Assembly (NCBI RefSeq): GCF_004122105.1
Contig: NZ_SBKN01000004.1
Coordinates: 124,001 to 188,000 of the forward strand
Length of the DNA: 64,000 nt
Direction: 5' to 3'
DNA from: Flavobacterium stagni
GTDB taxonomy: Bacteria; Bacteroidota; Bacteroidia; Flavobacteriales; Flavobacteriaceae
The position numbers and the translations under genes are program-made. The notes below the pieces were generated by a model. It was not told the DNA's origin and made no database searches. It worked only from the letters and a program-made list of their open reading frames with translations. Below, piece after piece: positions 44,134 to 51,892 of this stretch (position 1 is its first letter; each line of letters begins with the position of its first letter).

Positions 44134-44808
44134 ATGGAACCCACAGCCAAAAAACGCGGAAAAAAGAAAATTGTTGACGATCAAGTCATTGTCAGTCTTT
44201 TTATGGACTCGGTATTGAAAAACGATGCCGAACCTAAGAATGTCTACCAGTTTTGCCATGACAACGGCATAACTGAAGCGGATTTTTATGTGCATTATGG
44301 TTCTTTAGCTGCGGTTAAAGAGGATATTTGGGTGCAAATGTTTGCCAATGCGGTTGCGACAATGAAGAACGATGAGCATTATGAAAGTTACAACCAACGC
44401 AATAAATTGTTGACATTGTACTTTACTTTTTTTGAAATCTTAACCTTGAATAGAAGCTATGTTCTTTTTCAATTGGAAGGCCATCAGCAAGCGTTAAAAA
44501 ATTTGAAATCACTCAAAGGGTTGAGAAACCAGTTTAAAGATTTTGTCGTAGATACATTTGATTTCCCTCAAGAAGAAATGTGGAAAGAGAAATTCGAAAA
44601 AATCTCAAAACCAGTGATGGCTGAAGGTGCGTGGGTGAATTTTCTTTTCCTTCTAAAATTTTGGATTGAAGATACGTCCAAAGGCTTTGAAAAAACCGAT
44701 GTTTTGATCGAAAAATCAGTGAATACAGCAATGGATTTAGCCAATACACAACCTCTTGAGAGTTTGTTTGATTTGGGCAAATTCTTGTGGAAAGAAAAAA
44801 TGAACTAA
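44134..44808 (+). CDS. TetR-family-like regulator
   Basis: The N-terminal 70 residues form a TetR-type DNA-binding domain (VYQFCHDNGITEADFYVHYGSLAAVKEDIW), though divergent. The C-terminal part is all helical (LLTLYFTFFEILTLNRSYVL, KFWIEDTSKGFEKTDVLI). At 224 residues it fits a TetR regulator with the C-terminal domain found in Bacteroidota beside AarF genes. It is 4 bp upstream of an AarF-like gene. Its promoter carries the operator also found at crtI. Confidence 0.75.
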   Translation: MEPTAKKRGKKKIVDDQVIVSLFMDSVLKNDAEPKNVYQFCHDNGITEADFYVHYGSLAAVKEDIWVQMFANAVATMKNDEHYESYNQRNKLLTLYFTFFEILTLNRSYVLFQLEGHQQALKNLKSLKGLRNQFKDFVVDTFDFPQEEMWKEKFEKISKPVMAEGAWVNFLFLLKFWIEDTSKGFEKTDVLIEKSVNTAMDLANTQPLESLFDLGKFLWKEKMN

Positions 44809-44812
44809 ACGG

Positions 44813-46132
44813 ATGAAAACCCTAGATAAAATACCTACCGGAAAGATTGAACGCGCGGGTCAGTTGGTGAAAACCGGACTCAAAGTGGGTACCAATTATG
44901 TCGCTTATTACGGCGAAAAATTGGTCAATCCTTCCGTTTCTCGTGATAAATTGAATGAGAATAATGCAGAAGATATCTACGACGGGTTAAAAAATTTAAA
45001 AGGTAGTGCGTTGAAAGTTGCACAGATGTTGAGTATGGATAAAAGTATCATGCCCCAACAATATGTCGACAAGTTTTCGTTGTCGCAATTTAGTGTGCCG
45101 CCTTTATCTGCTCCTTTAGTTCGAAAAACATTTAAAAAATATTTAGGTCAATATCCCGAAAACTTATACGATACGTTCACTCCAGATGCTTCAAATGCCG
45201 CCAGTATTGGTCAGGTACACAAAGCAACCAAGGATGGGAAAAATCTTGCTGTGAAAATTCAATACCCCGGTGTAGCGGAGAGTATAAGTTCGGACTTGGC
45301 TTTGGTGAAGCCTTTTGCCATTCGAATGTTTAATTTGAAAGGGAAAGATTCGGAAAAATACTTCAAAGAAGTAGAAGATAAATTGTTGGAAGAAACCGAT
45401 TACGAATTGGAATTGCAGCAAAGTTTGGAAATGACACAAAAATGTAGTGCCATTGAAAATCTTCGTTTCCCGAAGTATTATCCGGAATATTCTTCTTCCA
45501 AAATATTGTCGATGGAATGGATTGAAGGCCTGCATTTGTCGGAGTTTGCGCAACAGAATAAAGATGCAGCTTTGGGCGATCGCATTGGTCAGGCGCTTTG
45601 GGATTTTTATATGTACCAAATGCACGAATTAAAACAAGTGCATGCCGATCCGCATCCCGGTAATTTTTTGGTGGATAAAGAAGGGAAATTGGTGGCCATC
45701 GATTTTGGTTGTATCAAAAAAGTTCCGATGGACTTTTACATTCCTTATTTTGAATTAGCCGAGAAAAAGAACATCAATAATCCGGTTATTTTCAATGAAA
45801 AACTATACGAATTAGAGATTCTTCGTTTGGATGACAGTCCGGAAGAAATTGCCTATTTCACCAAAATTTTCCATGACTTGTTGAGTTTGTTTACCCAACC
45901 GTTTCACGCCGATTATTTTGATTTTTCGGATGAAGATTTCTTCGGAAAAATAGCCGTGATGGGTGAAGAATTTGCCAAAGATACCCAATTGCGAAAAATG
46001 AACGGTAACCGAGGTTCCAAACATTTCCTCTATATCAACCGAACATTTTTTGGCTTATATAACTTATTACACGATTTAAAAGCGCGCGTGCATACACGGC
46101 ACTTTGAAAAATACTTGCAAGCAAGCAAGTAA
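44813..46132 (+). CDS. AarF/ABC1/UbiB-family atypical kinase
   Basis: The family N-terminal motif appears as LKGSALKVAQMLSMD (KxGQ position occupied by KVAQ). The catalytic region has NLAVKIQYPGV, HADPHPGNFLV and VAIDFGCIKKVP. UbiB/ABC1 proteins support quinone or isoprenoid lipid metabolism and bind ATP atypically. At 439 residues it is of normal length. Co-transcription with the TetR-like gene and a shared operator with crtI suggest a link to isoprenoid or light response; this is inference. Confidence 0.9.
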   Translation: MKTLDKIPTGKIERAGQLVKTGLKVGTNYVAYYGEKLVNPSVSRDKLNENNAEDIYDGLKNLKGSALKVAQMLSMDKSIMPQQYVDKFSLSQFSVPPLSAPLVRKTFKKYLGQYPENLYDTFTPDASNAASIGQVHKATKDGKNLAVKIQYPGVAESISSDLALVKPFAIRMFNLKGKDSEKYFKEVEDKLLEETDYELELQQSLEMTQKCSAIENLRFPKYYPEYSSSKILSMEWIEGLHLSEFAQQNKDAALGDRIGQALWDFYMYQMHELKQVHADPHPGNFLVDKEGKLVAIDFGCIKKVPMDFYIPYFELAEKKNINNPVIFNEKLYELEILRLDDSPEEIAYFTKIFHDLLSLFTQPFHADYFDFSDEDFFGKIAVMGEEFAKDTQLRKMNGNRGSKHFLYINRTFFGLYNLLHDLKARVHTRHFEKYLQASK

Positions 46133-46158
46133 TGTTTGTTTATTTATTGGTTAGGTTG

Positions 46159-46195
46159 ACAAAGGTGGTTGGTTTGAGCCACCTTTGTTATTTTA
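46159..46195 (+). terminator. Intrinsic terminator after aarF
   Basis: A perfect 10-bp stem ACAAAGGTGG / CCACCTTTGT with a 10-base loop is followed by TATTTT. Its right arm overlaps the TTG used by the next promoter. Confidence 0.7.
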
Positions 46196-46219
46196 AAACC
46201 GTTTTAGTCCGTACCTTTG
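46185..46219 (+). promoter_or_regulatory. Promoter of the ABC ATPase gene, near-leaderless
   Basis: TTG (46185-46187) and TACCTTTG (46212-46219) are 24 bp apart. The ATG follows 4 bp after the -7 box, so the transcript should have almost no leader. Confidence 0.5.
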
Positions 46220-46223
46220 CCTC

Positions 46224-47141
46224 ATGTTAGACGTTCGCGAAATTCAATTCTCATATCTCAATCAACCCACCATTCAACCGCTTTCTTTTTCGGTAGAAGC
46301 GGGTCAAACCTTTGCCATTATTGGCGAAAGTGGCTGTGGAAAAAGTACCTTACTCAAACTCGTTTACGGCTTGTACGATTTGGATGCGGGTCAGATTTTT
46401 TGGAAGGAAAATGAGGTGCTCGGACCCAAGTACCATCTCATTCCAGGCATGGAATACATGAAGTTTTTGGCCCAAGATTTTGATTTGATGCCGTTTATTA
46501 CGGTGGCCGAAAATGTGGGGAAATATTTGTCCAATATTTATCCCGACGTGAAACGCGCCCGAGTTATGGAATTGTTGGATACGGTGGAAATGACCGAATT
46601 TGCCGATACCAAAGCAAAATATCTGAGTGGAGGTCAAATGCAACGCGTAGCATTAGCCCGTGTGTTAGCGCTCGAACCCGAAGTTTTGTTATTGGACGAA
46701 CCCTTTAGTCATATTGATAATTTTCGAAAAAATAGTCTACGCCGAAAATTGTTTCGGTATTTGAAGGAAAAAAATATCACAACACTTATTGCTACCCATG
46801 ACAGCACCGACGTTCTATCCTTTGCCGATGCGGTGATGGTGATGAAAGATGGCGCGTTTTTGGCTAAGGGAACCCCTCAAGAATTATTTCAAACGGATAA
46901 TCATTATGTAGCCTCTCTTTTTGGGGATATTTCGGTCTTTGAATGGCAAGGAGAAAAGCACTTAGCATTTCCCCATCAACTCCAAATTTCAGCGGAAGGG
47001 ATACCCGCTAAAGTCATACAGAGCTATTTTCGCGGAAGTCATTATTTCCTTGAGTTAAAAGTCAACGACTCAATTGTTTTTGTAGAACATGAATCGACAA
47101 TTGAATCTGGAAAATCGGTATATTTTTCAATAAAAAAATAG
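46224..47141 (+). CDS. Lone ABC transporter ATP-binding protein with TOBE-like C-terminus
   Basis: Walker A GESGCGKST (about residues 36-44), signature YLSGGQMQRVALARVLALEP, Walker B VLLLDEPFSHID and the switch His ATHDSTD are intact. The C-terminal 75 residues (VIQSYFRGSHYFLELKV) look like a TOBE domain, as in PotA/ModC-type importers. No permease or binding-protein gene is nearby, so its membrane partner must be elsewhere or it serves another role. Confidence 0.88.
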   Translation: MLDVREIQFSYLNQPTIQPLSFSVEAGQTFAIIGESGCGKSTLLKLVYGLYDLDAGQIFWKENEVLGPKYHLIPGMEYMKFLAQDFDLMPFITVAENVGKYLSNIYPDVKRARVMELLDTVEMTEFADTKAKYLSGGQMQRVALARVLALEPEVLLLDEPFSHIDNFRKNSLRRKLFRYLKEKNITTLIATHDSTDVLSFADAVMVMKDGAFLAKGTPQELFQTDNHYVASLFGDISVFEWQGEKHLAFPHQLQISAEGIPAKVIQSYFRGSHYFLELKVNDSIVFVEHESTIESGKSVYFSIKK

Positions 47142-47156
47142 TTCATTTATTCCGTA

Positions 47157-47366
47157 TCATTTTTCTGGAAGATATTCCAAAATATCACCGGGTTGGCATT
47201 CTAAAACTTTGCAAATCGCTTCTAATGTACTGAATCGAATTGCTTTCGCTTTGCCTGTTTTTAAAATGGATAAATTGGATAATGTCAAATCAACTTTTTC
47301 GGAAAGTTCGTTCAATGACATTTTTCGTTTTGCCATCATAACGTCAAGGTTTACTACTATTGCCAT
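47157..47366 (-). CDS. XRE-family helix-turn-helix regulator
   Basis: A single HTH domain of 69 residues reads KMSLNELSEKVDLTLSNLSILKTGKAKAIRF. It matches the small Cro/YozG-like regulators paired with DUF2975 membrane proteins. It is 2 bp downstream of the DUF2975 gene. A palindrome over the common promoter is the likely binding site. Confidence 0.92.
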   Translation of the reverse strand: MAIVVNLDVMMAKRKMSLNELSEKVDLTLSNLSILKTGKAKAIRFSTLEAICKVLECQPGDILEYLPEK

Positions 47367-47368
47367 AA

Positions 47369-47911
47369 TTAAATTGTGTATTCATTTTCGTGTTGCATAG
47401 CCACTCCTTTTTTAAATAATTGGGCTAATACTAGAAGAATTATAGCCATAAAAATCCAGACATCAGCACCAGCAATGTGTACTGTTTGTTCATTGGGAAT
47501 TGGTAAATTTAATAGAGATAATTTTTTTAAATAGCCAGAACCCCAGTAAGAGAATAGGCCAATACCTAAGGCAAACCAAGCCATATTGTTAATGAATGAA
47601 AAAAAAGCTTCCGTAAACGGATAGTTTACATTTAAGTGTTTTTTTACAAAAACTTTTATAATACAATAAAATAAAATCGACTTCAAAACAGCTACAATGA
47701 TCATGATACTCATTAGTGTGATAAAATGCGAATTATCCGCTTGTAATACGTGATCTAATTCATAGTAATCGGCTGCATTTGGATTCCCGATTAAAGCATA
47801 AACCATAGTAAAGAGTAAGCTCCCCGAGTGAATACAAAGTCCGATAAAAACTACCCATGAAATAAGTTGAAGTCCTTTAAGAATAAAATCGGAACTAATT
47901 TTAATTTCCAT
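47369..47911 (-). CDS. DUF2975 membrane protein
   Basis: Four membrane helices fit DUF2975: GLQLISWVVFIGLCIHSGSL, then ITLMSIMIIVAVLKSILFY, FFSFINNMAWFALGIGLFSY and DVWIFMAIILLVLAQLF. The family is usually followed by a small XRE regulator, as here. It may sense a membrane signal and modulate the regulator. It has 180 residues. Confidence 0.88.
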   Translation of the reverse strand: MEIKISSDFILKGLQLISWVVFIGLCIHSGSLLFTMVYALIGNPNAADYYELDHVLQADNSHFITLMSIMIIVAVLKSILFYCIIKVFVKKHLNVNYPFTEAFFSFINNMAWFALGIGLFSYWGSGYLKKLSLLNLPIPNEQTVHIAGADVWIFMAIILLVLAQLFKKGVAMQHENEYTI

Positions 47912-47936
47912 AATGATTGATTTTTAATTTAAAGTG

Positions 47937-47971
47937 CTAAAGTAATAAAAATTTATTGATAAACAATAAAT
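47937..47971 (-). promoter_or_regulatory. Promoter and palindromic operator of the DUF2975-XRE operon
   Basis: ATTTATTG-ATAAA-CAATAAAT (47951-47971) is a perfect 8-bp inverted repeat. On the minus strand a TTG inside it and TACTTTAG (47937-47944) are 19 bp apart, a near-consensus -33/-7 pair. The palindrome overlaps the -33 element, which suits autorepression by the XRE protein. Confidence 0.6.
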
Positions 47972-47989
47972 ATTATTTTTTTTGCAATA

Positions 47990-48024
47990 AAAAAAGCCTT
48001 GAGTGAATTTACCCAAGGCTTTAA
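47990..48024 (-). terminator. Intrinsic terminator after the large S9 peptidase gene
   Basis: AAAGCCTTG / CAAGGCTTT arms are followed on the minus strand by TTTTTATTG, 18 bp beyond the stop codon. Confidence 0.75.
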
Positions 48025-48042
48025 AGAATTTGATATTATAAT

Positions 48043-50448
48043 TTAATTTTTCAAATATTTTTCCAAGAATTGGTCTTGCTCCCATAACAAATGGAAGATG
48101 TTTTCTTTGGCAACATAACCATGGGCTTCTTTAGGTAATAATACCAATCGGGCAGGTGCGCCCAACCCTTTTAAGGCTTGAAAATAGCGTTCCGATTGCA
48201 GGGTAAATGTTCCCGGATTGTTATCGGCATCACCGTGAACTAATAACAAAGGTGTTTTCATTTTATCGGCTTGCATAAATGGCGACATCCCGTTGTAAAT
48301 TTCAGGTACATCCCAATAATTGCGTTGTTCACTTTGGAATCCGAAAGGGGTTAATGTTCGGTTATAGGCTCCACTACGGGCGATACCACAAGCGAACAAA
48401 TTAGAATGCGTCAATAAATTGGCAGTCATAAAAGCACCATAGGAATGTCCGCCCACAGCCACTTTTTTACGGTTGATGTATCCCATTTGATCAACAGCAT
48501 TGATGGCTGCTTCTGCATTGGCGACTAATTGTGGGATAAATGTATCGTTGGGTTCTGTCGTTCCTTCACCAATAATAGGGAACGAAGCATCGTCAAGTAC
48601 CGCATAGCCGCGCATTACCCAATAAATAAAGGAACCATAACTTGGGAAGGTAAATTCGTTCGGATTTTTGTCGCTTTGTCCTGCCGAACTCTTGTCTTTG
48701 AATTCGGCTGGATACGCCCAAATCAATAGCGGTAACTTTTCTTTTTTGGCAGTACGGTCATAATTGGCAGGTAAGTATAATGTCCCCGATAATTCAACCC
48801 CATCGTTTCTTTTGTATTTAATTACTTCTTTGTACACATTTTTAATGCTTTCAAACGGATTTTTAAACGAAGTAATCGGCGTTAGTTTCCCGGATTTCAT
48901 ATTGCGGAAATAGTAGTTTGGAAATTCATTTTTGGATTGAATCATCACTAACAATTCGCCTTTTTTGAAATCTTCAATAGACTGTAAATCTTCTTTTTTA
49001 TCTTTTAATTTCGATTGGTACAATCTTTTTGACTTCAAGGTTTTCAAGTTAAATTCATCCACAAAAGGGAATTGTCCTTCTTTTGTAAATCCTTTTCCTA
49101 ACAGATACACATTGTCGTTTTCAATAGCTAAAACATAACGGTTGTAAGCATTGCGTTTGGTTTCAAATTCGCCCGGATCCGCATAAATGTCTTGTGAATT
49201 TAAATCCCAAACAATTTTAGGTTGTGTATTATTAATTGATGGATTGATAAAATAGGTTTTTTGGTTGCGGGTATCGTACCAATCGTCATAGACGAAAGCG
49301 ACGGTTTCATTCCCCCAAGAAATACCCGAAAAGCGCTGAATTGTTTTCATAAATTCGCGTGGTGCTGCATTGAATGGTGCTTCCCATGAATACAAGGCAT
49401 CGCGGTAATCTACTTTTTTACCAGCATCACCTTCGTCCAAAGCTTCTACAAAAAATAGGGTAGAAGGGAGGTCTGGACGCCAACTCATATTGCGTTTCCC
49501 CTTGCGTACAGAGGAAAATCCCTTGGGCATGATTTCGGTCAGTGGAACTTCGTTCACAACTTTTACCAAATTACCATCGGTAGTATATACTGTCGATTTT
49601 TGTGGGAAACGACTCATAGGAACGATATACGAATACGGTTTTTCAATTTGCGTAATCATGATGTATTTTCCATCAGGTGAAAAACTCACACCGGCATAAA
49701 TTGCGGTAGGTTTGAATAATTTTTTTGTACCATCAAGGGTTACCCAGTACAATTCAGCACTTACCAATGCATCAAAATTGGCTTCATCGTTTTTGTTTTT
49801 TAATAAATCTTGATAAGTACGATTTTGCGATTTTTTACCATCACTCACAGAAACGGTCGGACCCGTTGGTAAATCTTTCTTTTGATCAATTAACGCAGGG
49901 CGATTGTCGGGCAATTGCATGATGAGTAAAGTCGCATTGTCTTTCCACATATAGGGCGAACCCAAATTCGCATTCAAATTATCAGCAGTGATTTTCTTTG
50001 CTGAAGCAGATGCTACATCAATAATCCAGAGTTCGACCCCTTTTGCAGTGGTATGGGTAAAACCAATTTTTCGCTCGTCGGGGGACCAACTTACGAAGGT
50101 GATTTTTGGATTTTCGGGTAAGCCCGCCACTTGAATTTCTTCAGTTGCTTTGACTTTACGAATTTTCAAGTTGGTGATGTAATTGGCCGTACTCGAAATA
50201 TTGGTTACAGGATTGATGCGTAAGCCTCCCAATCGCATTTCCTCTTGGTTCAAATCATCAAGTGATTTATAAGTACTTCGGTAGGAGAGCAACATGTATT
50301 CTTTGCGGCTATCCATACTCACAGAAGGAGTTCGTTGGTAATCAGCCAAAGCTAAAATTTCGGCGGGTGGTTTTTGGTAGGAAAGGTTCTCTTGCGACCA
50401 TCCCGTGGCCACTACAAAAAGAAAAAGAAGGTAACGAAGTTGAATCAT
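48043..50448 (-). CDS. S9-family exported peptidase, glutamyl/prolyl oligopeptidase-like
   Basis: A signal peptide (VVATGWSQ) is followed by a beta-propeller half with SWSPDERKIGFTHT and YAGVSFSPDGKYIMITQ. The C-terminal hydrolase has the nucleophile VGGHSYGAFM, the acid LLVHGDADNNPG and the His PKEAHGY. At 801 residues it resembles the S9D glutamyl endopeptidase-like group. It acts in the periplasm. It is transcribed alone. Confidence 0.9.
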   Translation of the reverse strand: MIQLRYLLFLFVVATGWSQENLSYQKPPAEILALADYQRTPSVSMDSRKEYMLLSYRSTYKSLDDLNQEEMRLGGLRINPVTNISSTANYITNLKIRKVKATEEIQVAGLPENPKITFVSWSPDERKIGFTHTTAKGVELWIIDVASASAKKITADNLNANLGSPYMWKDNATLLIMQLPDNRPALIDQKKDLPTGPTVSVSDGKKSQNRTYQDLLKNKNDEANFDALVSAELYWVTLDGTKKLFKPTAIYAGVSFSPDGKYIMITQIEKPYSYIVPMSRFPQKSTVYTTDGNLVKVVNEVPLTEIMPKGFSSVRKGKRNMSWRPDLPSTLFFVEALDEGDAGKKVDYRDALYSWEAPFNAAPREFMKTIQRFSGISWGNETVAFVYDDWYDTRNQKTYFINPSINNTQPKIVWDLNSQDIYADPGEFETKRNAYNRYVLAIENDNVYLLGKGFTKEGQFPFVDEFNLKTLKSKRLYQSKLKDKKEDLQSIEDFKKGELLVMIQSKNEFPNYYFRNMKSGKLTPITSFKNPFESIKNVYKEVIKYKRNDGVELSGTLYLPANYDRTAKKEKLPLLIWAYPAEFKDKSSAGQSDKNPNEFTFPSYGSFIYWVMRGYAVLDDASFPIIGEGTTEPNDTFIPQLVANAEAAINAVDQMGYINRKKVAVGGHSYGAFMTANLLTHSNLFACGIARSGAYNRTLTPFGFQSEQRNYWDVPEIYNGMSPFMQADKMKTPLLLVHGDADNNPGTFTLQSERYFQALKGLGAPARLVLLPKEAHGYVAKENIFHLLWEQDQFLEKYLKN

Positions 50449-50576
50449 TCTATGTTTGTTTTTGGGTGAATTTCAAATTTAGATTGGGTACAAATTGGTG
50501 TTAAATCTCTTATTTTTATTTCAAATACGCCTCTAATAAAACGTTAATTTTTTACTTTTGGATAAAATCTTCAACC

Positions 50577-51839
50577 ATGAAAAAGTTGCTTTTGTCCGCT
50601 ATTCTACTAGGGATGAAACTTTCAGCTCAACTCACTTGGGCTCCACTACCCAACGTCGCAGTAAATACGAACGGTCAACGTTTTGACGATGTTTTTTTTC
50701 TCAATGAAAATGTAGGATGGGCCGCTAATGGCTATTATGCTGCCGTTTATAAAACGACTGACGGGGGTTCAAATTGGACGTTGCAAACCAATAATACCTT
50801 GTTGGGCAGTAACCACTATTTTCGGAATATCGAATTTTTAGATGAGAATATTGGGTTTCTAGGCACCTTAAATGGTAAATTTTACCACACTACCGATGGG
50901 GGTACTACCTGGAATTTGGTTACTATAACCCCAAATCCACAAGCCATTTGTGGGTTGGATTGTGTAGGGACATCCACCGTTTATGGTTGTGGTGCCTATT
51001 TTTCTCCAGCATATATCATTAAATCAACCGACAGTGGTGTGACTTGGCAATACATAGACATGAGCGCTTATGCAGAAGCCTTAGTCGAGATCTTGTTTTT
51101 GGATGAAAATACCGGTTTTGCGGCTGGGAATAATAGTACCGGTGCCGTTATCTTAAAAACTACAGATGGGGGTCAGACCTGGACGACTTTATTCAACGAT
51201 ACCATTGCAGGGGAATATGTTTGGAAAATTCAAGTGTTACAAGGGAATTCCAATGTACTATTTGGCGCAATTGAAGCCGTTGCTCCTAACAACGGAAAAT
51301 TAATTAAAACTACAGATGGAGGTCAGACTTGGATTACCAAAGTAGCCCCCGAACCCGAAATTCAAGCCGTCGGATTTGTGGATGAAAACCACGGATGGAT
51401 GGGTGGTCATGCCACCGGATTCTATGAAACAACCAATGGCGGTGATTCTTGGACCAATACCACAGTCGGCAGTAATCTGAATCGAATTTTTGTAATGAGT
51501 CCGGATTTGGCGTATGCTTGTGGAACGACCATCTATAAAATGACACCCAACATGAGTGTGCCGGCTTTTAACGAACAAGCGCGAATTCCATTACAAGTGA
51601 AAATCGCACCCCATCCCATCAAAGATAAATTGAATATTGAAATTGACTATTTAGGCGTTGATCATTTAAACTTAGGACTTTATGATGTACAAGGTAAATT
51701 AGTCAAAACTCTTATTGTCGATGTTATTGACAGCGCAGGAAAGAAAAACTACAGCTTTGATTTTCCATATGCAAAAGGGGTATATTATTTGAATTTGCAT
51801 ACCAATACAGGTCGACAATCGGTTAAAATTGTAAAATAG
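50577..51839 (+). CDS. YCF48-like beta-propeller protein with T9SS type A signal
   Basis: A signal peptide (GMKLSAQ) is followed by at least six propeller blades, each with a KTTDGGxxW-type motif (YKTTDGGSNWT, YHTTDGGTTW, LKTTDGGQTWT, IKTTDGGQTWI, YETTNGGDSW). The last 80 residues form the T9SS type A sorting domain (IAPHPIKDKLNIEI, YLNLHTNTGRQSVKIVK). It should be secreted and attached to the cell surface. The ligand is unknown. Confidence 0.9.
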   Translation: MKKLLLSAILLGMKLSAQLTWAPLPNVAVNTNGQRFDDVFFLNENVGWAANGYYAAVYKTTDGGSNWTLQTNNTLLGSNHYFRNIEFLDENIGFLGTLNGKFYHTTDGGTTWNLVTITPNPQAICGLDCVGTSTVYGCGAYFSPAYIIKSTDSGVTWQYIDMSAYAEALVEILFLDENTGFAAGNNSTGAVILKTTDGGQTWTTLFNDTIAGEYVWKIQVLQGNSNVLFGAIEAVAPNNGKLIKTTDGGQTWITKVAPEPEIQAVGFVDENHGWMGGHATGFYETTNGGDSWTNTTVGSNLNRIFVMSPDLAYACGTTIYKMTPNMSVPAFNEQARIPLQVKIAPHPIKDKLNIEIDYLGVDHLNLGLYDVQGKLVKTLIVDVIDSAGKKNYSFDFPYAKGVYYLNLHTNTGRQSVKIVK

Positions 51840-51843
51840 AATA

Positions 51844-51874
51844 AAAAAAGACAGCCATAACAGCTGTCTTTTTT
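51844..51874. terminator. Bidirectional intrinsic terminator
   Basis: A 12-bp stem AAAAAAGACAGC / GCTGTCTTTTTT lies between the converging YCF48-like gene and the beta-helix gene. Confidence 0.85.
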
Positions 51875-51892
51875 GTTTATAATTAGGGCAAT

